A stretch of 13,432 nt of DNA from Pseudomonadota bacterium. Lineage in GTDB: Bacteria > Pseudomonadota > Alphaproteobacteria > Sphingomonadales > Sphingomonadaceae. The stretch spans positions 1 to 13,432 of the forward strand of contig JAEZBH010000472.1 in assembly GCA_023427285.1 (NCBI GenBank), in the 5' to 3' direction. The position numbers and the translations under genes were made by a program. Of this stretch, positions 1 through 7,170 are shown in pieces; within the stretch, counting starts at the first letter, position 1, and every line of letters starts with the position of its first letter. The notes beneath the pieces were generated by a model, which did no database searches, was not told where the DNA came from, and saw nothing but the letters and a program-made list of their open reading frames with translations.

Positions 1-129
1 CGCCTTGGTGGAGGCGTGCATGCGCTGGATGGCATCAGGCAGGCGCGCAACGCCGATGCCCGCCACAATGAGAAACACGACGCCCACGGTGAGCAGGAAC
101 AGGCCGATACACTGAAGCAACAGGTCCAT
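1..129 (-). CDS. mrpG: Mrp-type Na+/H+ antiporter subunit G (partial, 3' end outside window)
   Basis: This is the first 43 codons of the small membrane subunit G (MnhG/PhaG) of the Mrp multisubunit Na+/H+ antiporter. The translation begins MDLLLQCIGLFLLTVGVVF, a hydrophobic first helix, and then shows the family signature GVARLPDAIQRMHASTKA (residues 26-43: RLPD, then R-x-HA-x-TKA). The frame stays open to base 1, so the rest of the gene, about 60-80 codons in the family, lies to the left. The ATG (129-127) shares one base with the mrpF stop codon (131-129), giving a TGATG junction and implying translational coupling. Its place as last gene of the operon matches the family order. In this family G is needed for assembly and activity of the complex but is not thought to form the transport channel. 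Identification rests on motif plus synteny. Confidence 0.9.
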   Translation of the reverse strand, partial: MDLLLQCIGLFLLTVGVVFLIVAGIGVARLPDAIQRMHASTKA

Positions 130-404
130 CACCCCTTCCCCTTGCGCTCAAGAAATGCGGACAGCGCCACGGTTGCCACGAAGTTGATGAGGGCAACGCC
201 AAGGCCGATGTCGAGAAAGGCCCCGCGCCCGGTGGCCAGCGCGGTGACGGCGGAGAGAGCGACAACAACGCCGGTCAGCATGTCGAGCGCGACGAACCGG
301 TCCGCCACGCCCGGCCCCTTGATCATGCGCCAGGCGGCCAATGCCAGGGGCACGACCAGCAGCAGGCCGAAGATCGTACCGATGAGGGGAATGAGATCGC
401 TCAT
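129..404 (-). CDS. mrpF: Mrp-type Na+/H+ antiporter subunit F
   Basis: A 91-residue integral membrane protein, the usual length for MrpF/MnhF/PhaF, with three predicted helices (about 5-25, 40-58 and 63-83). The loop after helix 1 carries GPGVADRFVALDMLTG (residues 30-45). Its Asp35, in the A-D-R-x-V-A-L-D signature, corresponds to the conserved MrpF aspartate shown to matter for antiport in Bacillus. F belongs to the Mrp complex that exports Na+ in exchange for H+ across the cytoplasmic membrane. The ATG (404-402) overlaps the mrpE stop codon in an ATGA junction, and the stop overlaps the mrpG start, so the gene is embedded in a translationally coupled chain. Family assignment is secure from the signature and the gene order. 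Confidence 0.95.
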   Translation of the reverse strand: MSDLIPLIGTIFGLLLVVPLALAAWRMIKGPGVADRFVALDMLTGVVVALSAVTALATGRGAFLDIGLGVALINFVATVALSAFLERKGKG

Positions 405-733
405 TGCTCCAACTCCAGCACCCGGCGTTCATAAAGCCGCTTGAACCGGGAAATCGCCGCGGCCTCATCAGGGGCATTCAACAGGTGAATATAAAGGCGG
501 CGACAGTCTTCGGACACGAAAATGCAGGTGGACCCCGGCGTCAGCGAGATGAAATAGGCCATCAGCGCCACGCCCCACCGGGTTTGCACATCCAGCGGGT
601 AAACGACGATGGCGGGGCTCTGCGGCGAGGACGGCGACAGCACGATCTTCGCCACGGCAACCGACGAGGCCACCAGATCGTAAAAGAAGGTGGCAACCAG
701 AGACAAAGCGGCCCGGATACGGCGGAGCAGCAT
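401..733 (-). CDS. mrpE: Mrp-type Na+/H+ antiporter subunit E, N-terminally short form
   Basis: This 110-residue protein matches the conserved core of MrpE/MnhE (PF01899 family). It has a hydrophobic segment with VAKIVLSPSSPQSPAIVVYPLDVQT (28-52), then WGVALMAYFISLTPGSTC (53-70, with the conserved L-T-P-G-S/T), then the cytoplasmic end CRRLYIHLLN (77-86). Typical MrpE proteins are about 155-165 residues and begin with two further helices. Those are missing here: no start codon lies further upstream in this frame, and the ATG (733-731) shares a base with the mrpD stop codon (735-733), a TGATG junction that supports this start. The gene therefore appears to be a genuinely short MrpE, not a mis-chosen start. 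MrpE supports complex assembly and full activity in other species. Whether the short form is functional cannot be judged from sequence alone, but the intact frame and tight coupling argue against decay. Confidence 0.9.
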   Translation of the reverse strand: MLLRRIRAALSLVATFFYDLVASSVAVAKIVLSPSSPQSPAIVVYPLDVQTRWGVALMAYFISLTPGSTCIFVSEDCRRLYIHLLNAPDEAAAISRFKRLYERRVLELEQ

Positions 734-2196
734 CAGCGCGTCCCTCCCATCTCAAGCGTATGGGCGGCAATGCCCGCCACTTCCCACAGCGCGCCGGGGA
801 ACAGGCCGATGGCCAGCGTGGCCCCCGACAGGGTGGCGATGGCCCAGAACATGGAGGTGGGCACCGGACGGGCAATGCGCCCGCCCGCACGGGACGCCCA
901 GAAGCCGTTGGCCCAGACGCTGCCCATGGAGATGATGGTGAGCAGGCCCGCAAACAGCGCCGCCAGCGGCAGCAGCATCAAATCCTGCTCGAACCCGGCG
1001 CGCAGCACCGTCAGCTTGGCCCAGAAGCCGGAGAACGGCGGAATGCCGGACAGCGAGAGAATGGGCACGGCAACCATGCCCGCCAGCAGCGGCTGGGAGC
1101 GGGAAATACCGCCCGCCGTGCGCAAATCAAAACTGCCGTCCGCCCGGTAAATGGCCCCGGCGGCGAAGAACAGGTTGGTCTGCACGATGATGGAGTGGAC
1201 GATATAGAAGATCGCGGCCTGAAGCCCCACCTGCGTGGCAATGGACAGGCCCATGGCCATGTAACCCACCTGCGCGATGATGTGGAACGAGAACAGGCGG
1301 CGCAAATCCGTTTGAGCCAGCGCGCAGCCCGCGCAAATCAGCATGGTGAGGCCCGCAGCAAGGCCGATGACGGTCGGGAAGCCGGGCAGCATCTCAACGC
1401 CGAACAGCGTGACCAGAACCCGCATGCAGGCATAAAAGCCCGCCTTGGTGAGCAGGCCCGCAAACACCGCCGAGGCGACGATGGGCGCGGTGTGGTAAGA
1501 GGCGGGCAACCAGAAGAACAGCGGGAACAGGCCCGCCTTCAGGGCAAAACCCGCCAGCATGAGCGCGCCGCCCGTCACGATGGAGAGCGTCAGCTCGCGC
1601 GAGGCCAGCGTCAGGCGCAGGTCGCGGAAATCCAGCGTGCCGACTTCGGCCACGATGAAGGCGATGCCAACGAGGATGAAGGTTGCGCCCATCATGCTCA
1701 GCGCCGCATAGCGCACCGCCCCGTCGATCTGCGCCTTGCGGCGATCGATGGTGATGAGGCCGAGCGCGCACACCAGCATCAACTCGAACCACACATACAT
1801 GTTGAACAGATCGCCCGTCAGGAATGCGCCGTTCACCGCCGCCAGCAGCGACAGGAACATGGGATCGAACCCCGAGCGACGCCGACGCGCGGCAACATCT
1901 GCGCGCGCGTAGATCATGCCCGCAACGCCGATAAGACCGGTCACCAGCGAGAGCATGGCCCCCAGAGCATCGCCCCGGAAACTGATGGCGACGGGGCGAA
2001 TCCAGCTGCCGAACGCCATGATGAGCTCGTAGCCGTCCTTCACTTTCAGGAACAGCAGCAGCGAGGCCAGCGCCATGATGACGACGCTGATCTCCATGAC
2101 GGTGCGCTGGGCAACGGGCCGCCCATGCAGGATGGCGGCAATGGCCGCGCCGAGCAGCGGCACGATGACGGGGGCGATAAGGGTCAGGCCGTCCAT
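733..2196 (-). CDS. mrpD: Mrp-type Na+/H+ antiporter subunit D
   Basis: A 487-residue polytopic membrane protein of the MrpD/NuoM-NuoN family (Proton_antipo_M), about 14 helices, normal length. Visible hallmarks are the discontinuous-helix segment FNMYVWFELMLVCALGLI (131-148) with the key Glu138, and FALKAGLFPLFFWLPASYHTAP (217-238) with Lys220 and the HTAP loop. These glutamate and lysine residues line the proton pathway shared with respiratory complex I. MrpD works with MrpA as one of two large antiporter-like subunits in the cytoplasmic membrane. The ATG (2196-2194) lies four bases after the mrpC stop codon and is preceded by a strong GGAGGG ribosome site eight bases upstream, inside the end of mrpC. 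The product ends at the mrpE junction with no C-terminal extension. A 20-bp direct repeat in the gene (937-956 and 1447-1466) encodes two copies of FAGLLT in different helices. Confidence 0.97.
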   Translation of the reverse strand: MDGLTLIAPVIVPLLGAAIAAILHGRPVAQRTVMEISVVIMALASLLLFLKVKDGYELIMAFGSWIRPVAISFRGDALGAMLSLVTGLIGVAGMIYARADVAARRRRSGFDPMFLSLLAAVNGAFLTGDLFNMYVWFELMLVCALGLITIDRRKAQIDGAVRYAALSMMGATFILVGIAFIVAEVGTLDFRDLRLTLASRELTLSIVTGGALMLAGFALKAGLFPLFFWLPASYHTAPIVASAVFAGLLTKAGFYACMRVLVTLFGVEMLPGFPTVIGLAAGLTMLICAGCALAQTDLRRLFSFHIIAQVGYMAMGLSIATQVGLQAAIFYIVHSIIVQTNLFFAAGAIYRADGSFDLRTAGGISRSQPLLAGMVAVPILSLSGIPPFSGFWAKLTVLRAGFEQDLMLLPLAALFAGLLTIISMGSVWANGFWASRAGGRIARPVPTSMFWAIATLSGATLAIGLFPGALWEVAGIAAHTLEMGGTR

Positions 2197-2200
2197 TGCC

Positions 2201-2581
2201 TCAGCCCTCCCGCTTGCCGGGGCGGGTGGGATCGCCCAGATCTTCCGCGCCGCGCATCTGGCCGGTGTTCAGCGTGCGCTCCGCCCGCCAGGCCCGCAGC
2301 GTGAGCGCCGCCAGCACCAGCGTCAGCGCAAAGCCGATGACGATGGCGGTGAGGATGAGCGCCTGGGGCAGCGGATCAGCGGCATTGGTCAAGGCAATCG
2401 CGCCCTTCTCGATGAGCGGCGGCAGCGGGCTTTGGGTGTTGCCCGCCAGGAAGATGACGATGTTTACGCCCGTTGCCAGCATGGACATGCCCAGCATCAA
2501 GCGCACCAGATTGCGCGAGAGGATCATGTAGATCGAGCAGGCAACGATGACGGAGGCCATGAACGCGTAGAGCAGGTTCAT
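2201..2581 (-). CDS. mrpC: Mrp-type Na+/H+ antiporter subunit C
   Basis: A 126-residue, three-helix protein homologous to complex I subunit NuoK. Diagnostic motifs are SRNLVRLMLGMSMLATGVNIVIF (22-44) and DPLPQALILTAIVIGFALT (69-87), the latter nearly invariant in MrpC/MnhC/PhaC. The family is usually 112-115 residues; the extra length here is a charged hydrophilic tail after about residue 95 (RAWRAERTLNTGQMRGAEDL...). The ATG (2581-2579) overlaps the mrpAB stop codon as ATGA and is preceded by a GGGGAG ribosome site seven bases upstream. The 3' end carries the ribosome site for mrpD. In the assembled antiporter C is expected to pack between MrpA and MrpD as NuoK does in complex I. Assignment is secure; the function of the tail is unknown. 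Confidence 0.96.
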   Translation of the reverse strand: MNLLYAFMASVIVACSIYMILSRNLVRLMLGMSMLATGVNIVIFLAGNTQSPLPPLIEKGAIALTNAADPLPQALILTAIVIGFALTLVLAALTLRAWRAERTLNTGQMRGAEDLGDPTRPGKREG

Positions 2582-5304
2582 TTCTCTGCTCCCCGCTGCA
2601 AGCCGAACAGGAACGAGAGAACGCCACCGAGCACGACGATATAAACCCCCAGATCGAACACCATGGTTGTGCTGAGTTTGAAGGCTTCGCCCTCATACCA
2701 GAGATGGGTGAGATAGGCCCCGCCCTCGATCATGCCGGCAAAGCCGCTGACCAGCGTGAGCGCCATGCCGACGCCGATGAGCGAGACCGGGTGAATGCGC
2801 AGGGTTTGGCGCGCCCGCTCAAGGCCATAGGCCATGGCGATGATGGCAAACGCCAGCGCCGCGACCAATCCGCCGATGAAACCGCCGCCCGGCTCGTCAT
2901 GACCGCGCAGCAGCACCCACAGCGAGGTGATGAACAGCAGCCAGAAATAAACCGGGGCCGTCAGTTGCAAAATGAACGGCGAGCGGGCCTCGCGGCTCCA
3001 CGCCTGCTCGCGCAGGCGCGGCCCCAAGAGCGACCACGCCAGCACCGCCGACATGGCGATGACGACCGTCTCGCCCATCGTGTCGAAGCCGCGGAAGTCA
3101 ACGAGGATGACGTTGACCACGTTGCGCCCCTTGGCAGCCAGATAGCTCTGGTTGCCCATGAAGCTGCTGATGGCCCCGCCGTGGCTGGCCGAGGTCATGT
3201 CCACCAGCGCCAGGAACAGCAGAACGCCGACACCGCACGAGAGCAGCAGATCGAACCGGCGCTCGATGCGCGTGCGGGTGTAGGGCGCGGCCAGCGGCAC
3301 CGCCAGCAGCAGCGCGGTCAGCAGCACAACGATCAGCGCCTCGACCGTGAACTGGGTCAGCGCCAGATCGGGCGCGCCGTTGAACATGAAGCCGACGGCA
3401 ACCGAGAAGCCGACAAGGCCCACCGCGATCATGGCCGTGAGCAGGCCCCGCGCCCGCGCCGCGGCAACAGCGCCGGCCATGCCGACGAGCGCCACCACCG
3501 CCGGGCCGACACGCAGCGCCTCCAGTTGCGGCAGGCGCGGCAGCAGCCCCGCCGCGCTCCAGGCATAGACCAAAAGCGCGCTCACCGAAGCCAGCACCAC
3601 CCAGAGGTAAATGCGCAGGTCGCCATTCTGGACCAGACCGGCAAGCCGGGCGGCACCCTTCTGGAGCATATCAATCAGGTCTTCGAAGATTCGATCAAAA
3701 TCAATAACTTCGAACAGCTTGCTCTTGCGGAAGCTCAGGTGAATGGGCTTCCAGTACCAGGCGATCAGCGCGCCGATGATGACGACGACAAAGCTGAGCA
3801 TCAGCATGGGCGTGATGCCATGCCAGAGCTGCACCTGCACCTCGATCGCCTCGCCGTAAACCGCAACCGCCGCCGGACGCAGCACGTTGTTGGACAGCCA
3901 GGCGGGATCGAGACTGAGCACCAGACCCGCCAGCGCCAGCACCAGCGGCGGCATGACGAGGCCGGGCGTCTCGCCGTGCTCGACCTCGGAGATCTTGCCC
4001 CGGCCCATGAAGAACGGGCGCAGCGTGATGACAGCGGCAATGCCGACCATGGTGGCGTTCACGAGAACGATGATGGCCAGCGGCACCAGCGCCGACGTGC
4101 TCTCCAGCTGCGCCTGGAACAGGAATTCCTTCGAGATGAACCCGAAGAACGGCGGAAGGCCCGCCATGGACAGGCTGGCCAGCAGGGTTGCAACGCCGGT
4201 CAGCGGCAGCAGACGGATGAGCCCGCCCAAAGCGCGCAGGTTTTGCAGGCCCGTGGCGTGCAGAACCGAACCGGCGCAGAAGAACAGCGACGCCTTGTAG
4301 AGCGCGTGAGCGAACAGGAACCCGACCATGGCAACGGAGGCGGCAGGCCCGGTCAGGCCGATGAGGGTGACGAGAATGCCGAGCGATGCAATGGTGGAAT
4401 AGGCCAGCGCGGTCTTGAAGCCTTCGGCCCTCAGCGCCTGAAAGGCCGCAATCAGCATGGTGATGCCGCCCACCGTCACCAGCACCCAGCGCCCGCCCGG
4501 CACGTTGGCGATGACCGGCTCGAAACGCGCCAGCAGGTAGATGCCCAGCTTCACCATGGTGGCCGAGTGCAGATAGGCCGATGCGGGCGTTGGGGCCTGC
4601 ATGGCGTTGGGCAGCCAGAAATGGAACGGGAACTGGGCCGATTTGGTGAAGGCCCCGATCATCAGGCCCGCCAGAATGGGAATGATGAGCGGGCTGGCCG
4701 CCAGCTCCCCGGCGCGCGCCCTCACCTCGCCCAGCGAATAGGTGCCCAGCGCCTGGCCGATCAGCAAAATCGCCATCAGCAGCCCGAGGCCGCCCGCCGC
4801 CGTCACGTACAGCGACATCAGCGCCGAGCGGCGCGCACGCGCGCTGCGGCCATCAAAGCCGATGAGCAGGAACGAGAGGATGCTGGTGGCTTCCCAGAAC
4901 ACCAGCATGACGATGAGATTGTCCGCCAGCACCGCGCCCAGCATGGCGGTCATGAACAACAGGATGAGCGTGAAGAAGCGACCCCGGTCGCGCGGGGACT
5001 TATCCGACAGGTAAGCGCCGGAATAGACCGTCACCAGCGCGCCGATGCCGGTGATGAGCAGGGTCATGAGGAACGAAAAGCCGTCGAGACGGAAGGTGAG
5101 ATAAAGGTCGAGATAGGGCGCCCAGTTCAGCCCGTCGCCCAGCACCCAGCCCCGCTCCATGACGGGTGAAATCTTGATCAGGGTGATGAAAAGGCCCGCC
5201 GGCAACAACGCCAGCAACCATCCGGCCCATTTGCCTGCGGCGCGCGAAACCGGCCCGGCAAGGCAACTGCCCAGAAACGCGATCAGGATCAGCCAGATCA
5301 GCAT
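2578..5304 (-). CDS. mrpA: Mrp-type Na+/H+ antiporter fused subunits A and B
   Basis: A 908-residue fusion of MrpA (about 1-770) and MrpB (about 775-908), the arrangement of alphaproteobacterial Pha-type six-gene operons. The NuoL-like part shows IVMLVFWEATSILSFLLIGF (131-150, key Glu139) and FTKSAQFPFHFWLPNAMQAPTP (219-240, Lys221 and His228), then ASAYLHSATMVKLGIYLLAR with His246 and Lys252. A hydrophilic stretch near 515-550 (RKSKLFEVIDFDRIFEDL) precedes the MrpA C-terminal domain, which contains FMFNGAPDLALTQFTVEALIVVLL (about 635-660). The MrpB part has RGHDEPGGGFIGGLVAALAF (800-819). The protein forms the proton and cation path of the antiporter in the cytoplasmic membrane. The ATG at 5304 is preferred over a TTG one codon upstream because GAGG lies four bases before the ATG, too close to the TTG. 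It is the first gene of the mrpAB-C-D-E-F-G operon. Confidence 0.97.
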   Translation of the reverse strand: MLIWLILIAFLGSCLAGPVSRAAGKWAGWLLALLPAGLFITLIKISPVMERGWVLGDGLNWAPYLDLYLTFRLDGFSFLMTLLITGIGALVTVYSGAYLSDKSPRDRGRFFTLILLFMTAMLGAVLADNLIVMLVFWEATSILSFLLIGFDGRSARARRSALMSLYVTAAGGLGLLMAILLIGQALGTYSLGEVRARAGELAASPLIIPILAGLMIGAFTKSAQFPFHFWLPNAMQAPTPASAYLHSATMVKLGIYLLARFEPVIANVPGGRWVLVTVGGITMLIAAFQALRAEGFKTALAYSTIASLGILVTLIGLTGPAASVAMVGFLFAHALYKASLFFCAGSVLHATGLQNLRALGGLIRLLPLTGVATLLASLSMAGLPPFFGFISKEFLFQAQLESTSALVPLAIIVLVNATMVGIAAVITLRPFFMGRGKISEVEHGETPGLVMPPLVLALAGLVLSLDPAWLSNNVLRPAAVAVYGEAIEVQVQLWHGITPMLMLSFVVVIIGALIAWYWKPIHLSFRKSKLFEVIDFDRIFEDLIDMLQKGAARLAGLVQNGDLRIYLWVVLASVSALLVYAWSAAGLLPRLPQLEALRVGPAVVALVGMAGAVAAARARGLLTAMIAVGLVGFSVAVGFMFNGAPDLALTQFTVEALIVVLLTALLLAVPLAAPYTRTRIERRFDLLLSCGVGVLLFLALVDMTSASHGGAISSFMGNQSYLAAKGRNVVNVILVDFRGFDTMGETVVIAMSAVLAWSLLGPRLREQAWSREARSPFILQLTAPVYFWLLFITSLWVLLRGHDEPGGGFIGGLVAALAFAIIAMAYGLERARQTLRIHPVSLIGVGMALTLVSGFAGMIEGGAYLTHLWYEGEAFKLSTTMVFDLGVYIVVLGGVLSFLFGLQRGAEK

Positions 5305-5616
5305 CAAACCTCAACTACTGCTCGAACGGGGGCGCAAGACGAAGAACAGAACCGGCGCGTTCCGCCCTTCAGGTGCCTGCCCCTTTAGTAACGGCATTTT
5401 CCCGTCGGGCAACCGTTGAGCTGCGCCTTTGCGCAAGTTTGACCACATCCTGAGCGGCATCTGGACGATACGGCGCGATTTTACGGCACGCGCAAGCCCC
5501 GCCTGCCGGAATGGACACGCCTTCAGAGATCACTGCGAAAAGACTGTTTAAAAATAATTTGTTATCGGAATTATTTCATATTCCATGAAAGAGATTTGGT
5601 GCGGTCAGGAGGGGGC
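5305..5616. other. Intergenic region upstream of the mrp operon (leader and probable promoter)
   Basis: This 312-base gap separates the exporter stop codon from mrpAB; both genes read leftward. I see no credible coding frame. It should hold the mrp promoter and leader, but no consensus -35/-10 pair stands out. Features visible on the plus strand: AACGG (5390-5394) pairs with CCGTT (5413-5417) around an inner CCC/GGG hairpin (5401-5409); TGCGC (5422-5426) pairs with GCGCA (5431-5435); and an AT-rich block with overlapping inverted repeats occupies 5549-5590, next to the exporter 3' end. Function of these elements is inferred only. Confidence 0.6.
5552..5590. repeat. AT-rich overlapping inverted repeats between the exporter gene and mrp
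   Basis: AAATAATT (5552-5559) and AATTATTT (5569-5576) form a perfect 8-bp inverted repeat around a 9-base spacer. Overlapping it, TTTCAT (5574-5579) and ATGAAA (5585-5590) form a perfect 6-bp repeat around ATTCC, and GGAAT (5567-5571) also matches ATTCC (5580-5584). The block is strikingly AT-rich for this window. It begins about 27 bases past the exporter stop codon, so it could be a weak terminator on the minus strand or a protein-binding site upstream of mrp. No function is proven. Confidence 0.5.
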
Positions 5617-7083
5617 TCAGCTTCCGGTGCGCCGCCTGGATCGGCGGTAGATGAGGGCAATGCTGGACAGCCCCGCAACAAACGCAAGGCCGGTGGCGAT
5701 AAGCGGCGGCGTTGAGGATCCGGCAGCGTTTCCGGCGAGCAGGGACGCCGCCAGCGTTGCGCCCGCGGTCTGGCCCAGCATGCGTGTCGTTGAGACCAGA
5801 CCTCCGGCGGCAGCGGCCCGGTTGAGCGGCGCGGTGCCCACGATCAGCCGGGCGTTGGGCGAGAAGAATATGGCAAAGCCCGTGCTGGAGAGCGCCATGC
5901 GCCATCCGATCTCGAACAGGGTGAGGTCCTTGGGCAGGAACGCAAGCGAGGTCAGGCCGCACATGGCAATCAACATGCCGATGCCGCCCAGAATACCCGC
6001 CGGATAACGGTCTGCAAGCCAGCCCGCGATGGGCGCGACCACCAGCATCGTCATCGGCCACGGGGCGATCGCCGCGCCGACCTCCGTCGGGCTCATGCCG
6101 TACCCCATCTGGAGGCGAAACGGCAGCGTGACGAAGATCGTCATGGACGCCAGAAAGGCCGTGAGCGTTCCCATAGCCGACAGAGCGAGCGCCCGGCTGC
6201 CGAGAAGATCAACCGGCAGGATCGGCGCGGGATCGGCCAGCTCGCGGCGCACAAAGATCACGCCCAGAAACAGGCCCGCCCCAACCACGCCCAGCGACAC
6301 CACCGGACTGTCGCCATGCACAGCGCTTTCAAGCCCGGCGATAATCAGCCCGAACATGAGCGCGCACAAAAGCGCGCCCAGCACGTCATAAGGCGCGCGC
6401 TGACGCTTTATATTCGGCAGAGCGTGCCCGAACGCCAGACTGATGAGCGCAAACGGCACCGCGCTGGCAAACACCCACGGCCACGGCGCAACCGCAAGCA
6501 CCAAACCGCCAAGCGTTGGCGCCACCGCCGCAGATACGGCGACAACCATGGTATTGACGGACATGCCCCGCCCGAGTTGCGAGCTTGGGTAGATGGAGCG
6601 GATCAACGCCGAGCCGACACTGAGCACGGCGGCCGCGCCCACGGCCTGCCCCCCGCGCACGATCAGCAGAAACGGCAGGCTGTTGGCAAAAAAACAGAGC
6701 AGGCTGGCCACGCAGAACACCAGCTGGCCAAGCTGGAATAACAGCTTGAGGCCGATACGCTCTCCCAGCCCCGAGAACGGCAGCAGCAGCATGACAAGCA
6801 CGAGCTGATAAACCGTCACCACGCTGACGACGGCCGAGCTTCCAACGCCAAGATCATTCGAGATGGTGGGCAGCGCAACGTTGGCAATGGCACTGTCGAG
6901 AACGACCAGCGCCGTACCGAACGATACCGCCGCAATCGCGGCAAGGCGGCGCGGCATGGGCAGGCCGGGCTCGGGCGGAAGCTCTCCGCCGACCCCGGAA
7001 TTGCCTGCCTGCTCTGGCGCTGCTCCGTCCATGTACTGCTCGCCACCACCCATGAAGCCACCACCGCCTACGCTGCGCGACAC
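5617..7083 (-). CDS. MFS drug exporter, DHA2 (14-helix, EmrB/QacA-like) family
   Basis: A 488-residue major facilitator predicted to have 14 helices. After a Gly/Pro-rich hydrophilic N-terminus (1-45) comes AVSFGTALVVLDSAIANVALPTISNDL (about 51-77), the DHA2 motif with the helix-1 aspartate. GLGERIGLKLLFQLG (about 105-119) is the motif A loop. The second half has ERR-type loops and FFSPNARLIVGTAPLNRAAAAGGLVSTTRMLGQTAG (about 418-453), characteristic of EmrB/QacA-like exporters. It should use the proton gradient to expel hydrophobic compounds; the substrate cannot be told, and no membrane-fusion (EmrA) partner is nearby. The reading frame opens with GTG at 7083. ATGs at 7053 or 7032 are equally possible because none has a strong ribosome site, and a 13-bp palindrome lies just before the GTG. 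It lies 87 bases after usp in the same orientation and may share its transcript. Confidence 0.9.
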   Translation of the reverse strand: MSRSVGGGGFMGGGEQYMDGAAPEQAGNSGVGGELPPEPGLPMPRRLAAIAAVSFGTALVVLDSAIANVALPTISNDLGVGSSAVVSVVTVYQLVLVMLLLPFSGLGERIGLKLLFQLGQLVFCVASLLCFFANSLPFLLIVRGGQAVGAAAVLSVGSALIRSIYPSSQLGRGMSVNTMVVAVSAAVAPTLGGLVLAVAPWPWVFASAVPFALISLAFGHALPNIKRQRAPYDVLGALLCALMFGLIIAGLESAVHGDSPVVSLGVVGAGLFLGVIFVRRELADPAPILPVDLLGSRALALSAMGTLTAFLASMTIFVTLPFRLQMGYGMSPTEVGAAIAPWPMTMLVVAPIAGWLADRYPAGILGGIGMLIAMCGLTSLAFLPKDLTLFEIGWRMALSSTGFAIFFSPNARLIVGTAPLNRAAAAGGLVSTTRMLGQTAGATLAASLLAGNAAGSSTPPLIATGLAFVAGLSSIALIYRRSRRRTGS

Positions 7084-7086
7084 CTG

Positions 7087-7099
7087 ACGGTCCGACCGT
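7087..7099. promoter_or_regulatory. 13-bp palindrome, candidate repressor operator for the exporter gene
   Basis: ACGGTC (7087-7092) and GACCGT (7094-7099) form a perfect inverted repeat around a single C. It lies three bases before the GTG start and 34 bases before the next ATG of the DHA2 exporter gene. Dyads of this shape and position are typical of TetR- or MarR-type operators, which often control exporters. No such regulator is encoded in the window, so the operator role is an inference. Confidence 0.4.
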
Positions 7100-7170
7100 A
7101 CAAGCGGAAGGCGCGCGGCAAGCGGACAGTGGACCCGTGCTCATTTCCTCAAGAAACGCCTGGAAGGACT

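Noticed and set aside
937..1466. A 20-bp direct repeat (937-956 and 1447-1466) inside mrpD
   Set aside because: Both copies encode FAGLLT with the preferred codons in separate membrane helices, so codon bias and helix similarity explain it.
3691..3704. A 9/10 match to the FNR box (TCGAT-CAAA-ATCAA)
   Set aside because: It lies inside the mrpAB coding sequence, in a stretch encoding Ile, Asp and Phe residues, far from any start that it could control, so coincidence is most likely.
2704..5169. An 821-codon open frame on the plus strand opposite mrpAB, and similar long frames at 760-2304 and 8262-9302
   Set aside because: They are full of Arg, Gln, His, Asp and Ala with no recognisable domain, and they mirror the codon bias of strongly supported genes on the other strand. 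This is the usual artefact of GC-rich DNA.
5389..5418. A known Na+-riboswitch class in front of mrp
   Set aside because: The structure is small and I cannot match it to any established riboswitch consensus, so it is reported only as an unassigned hairpin.
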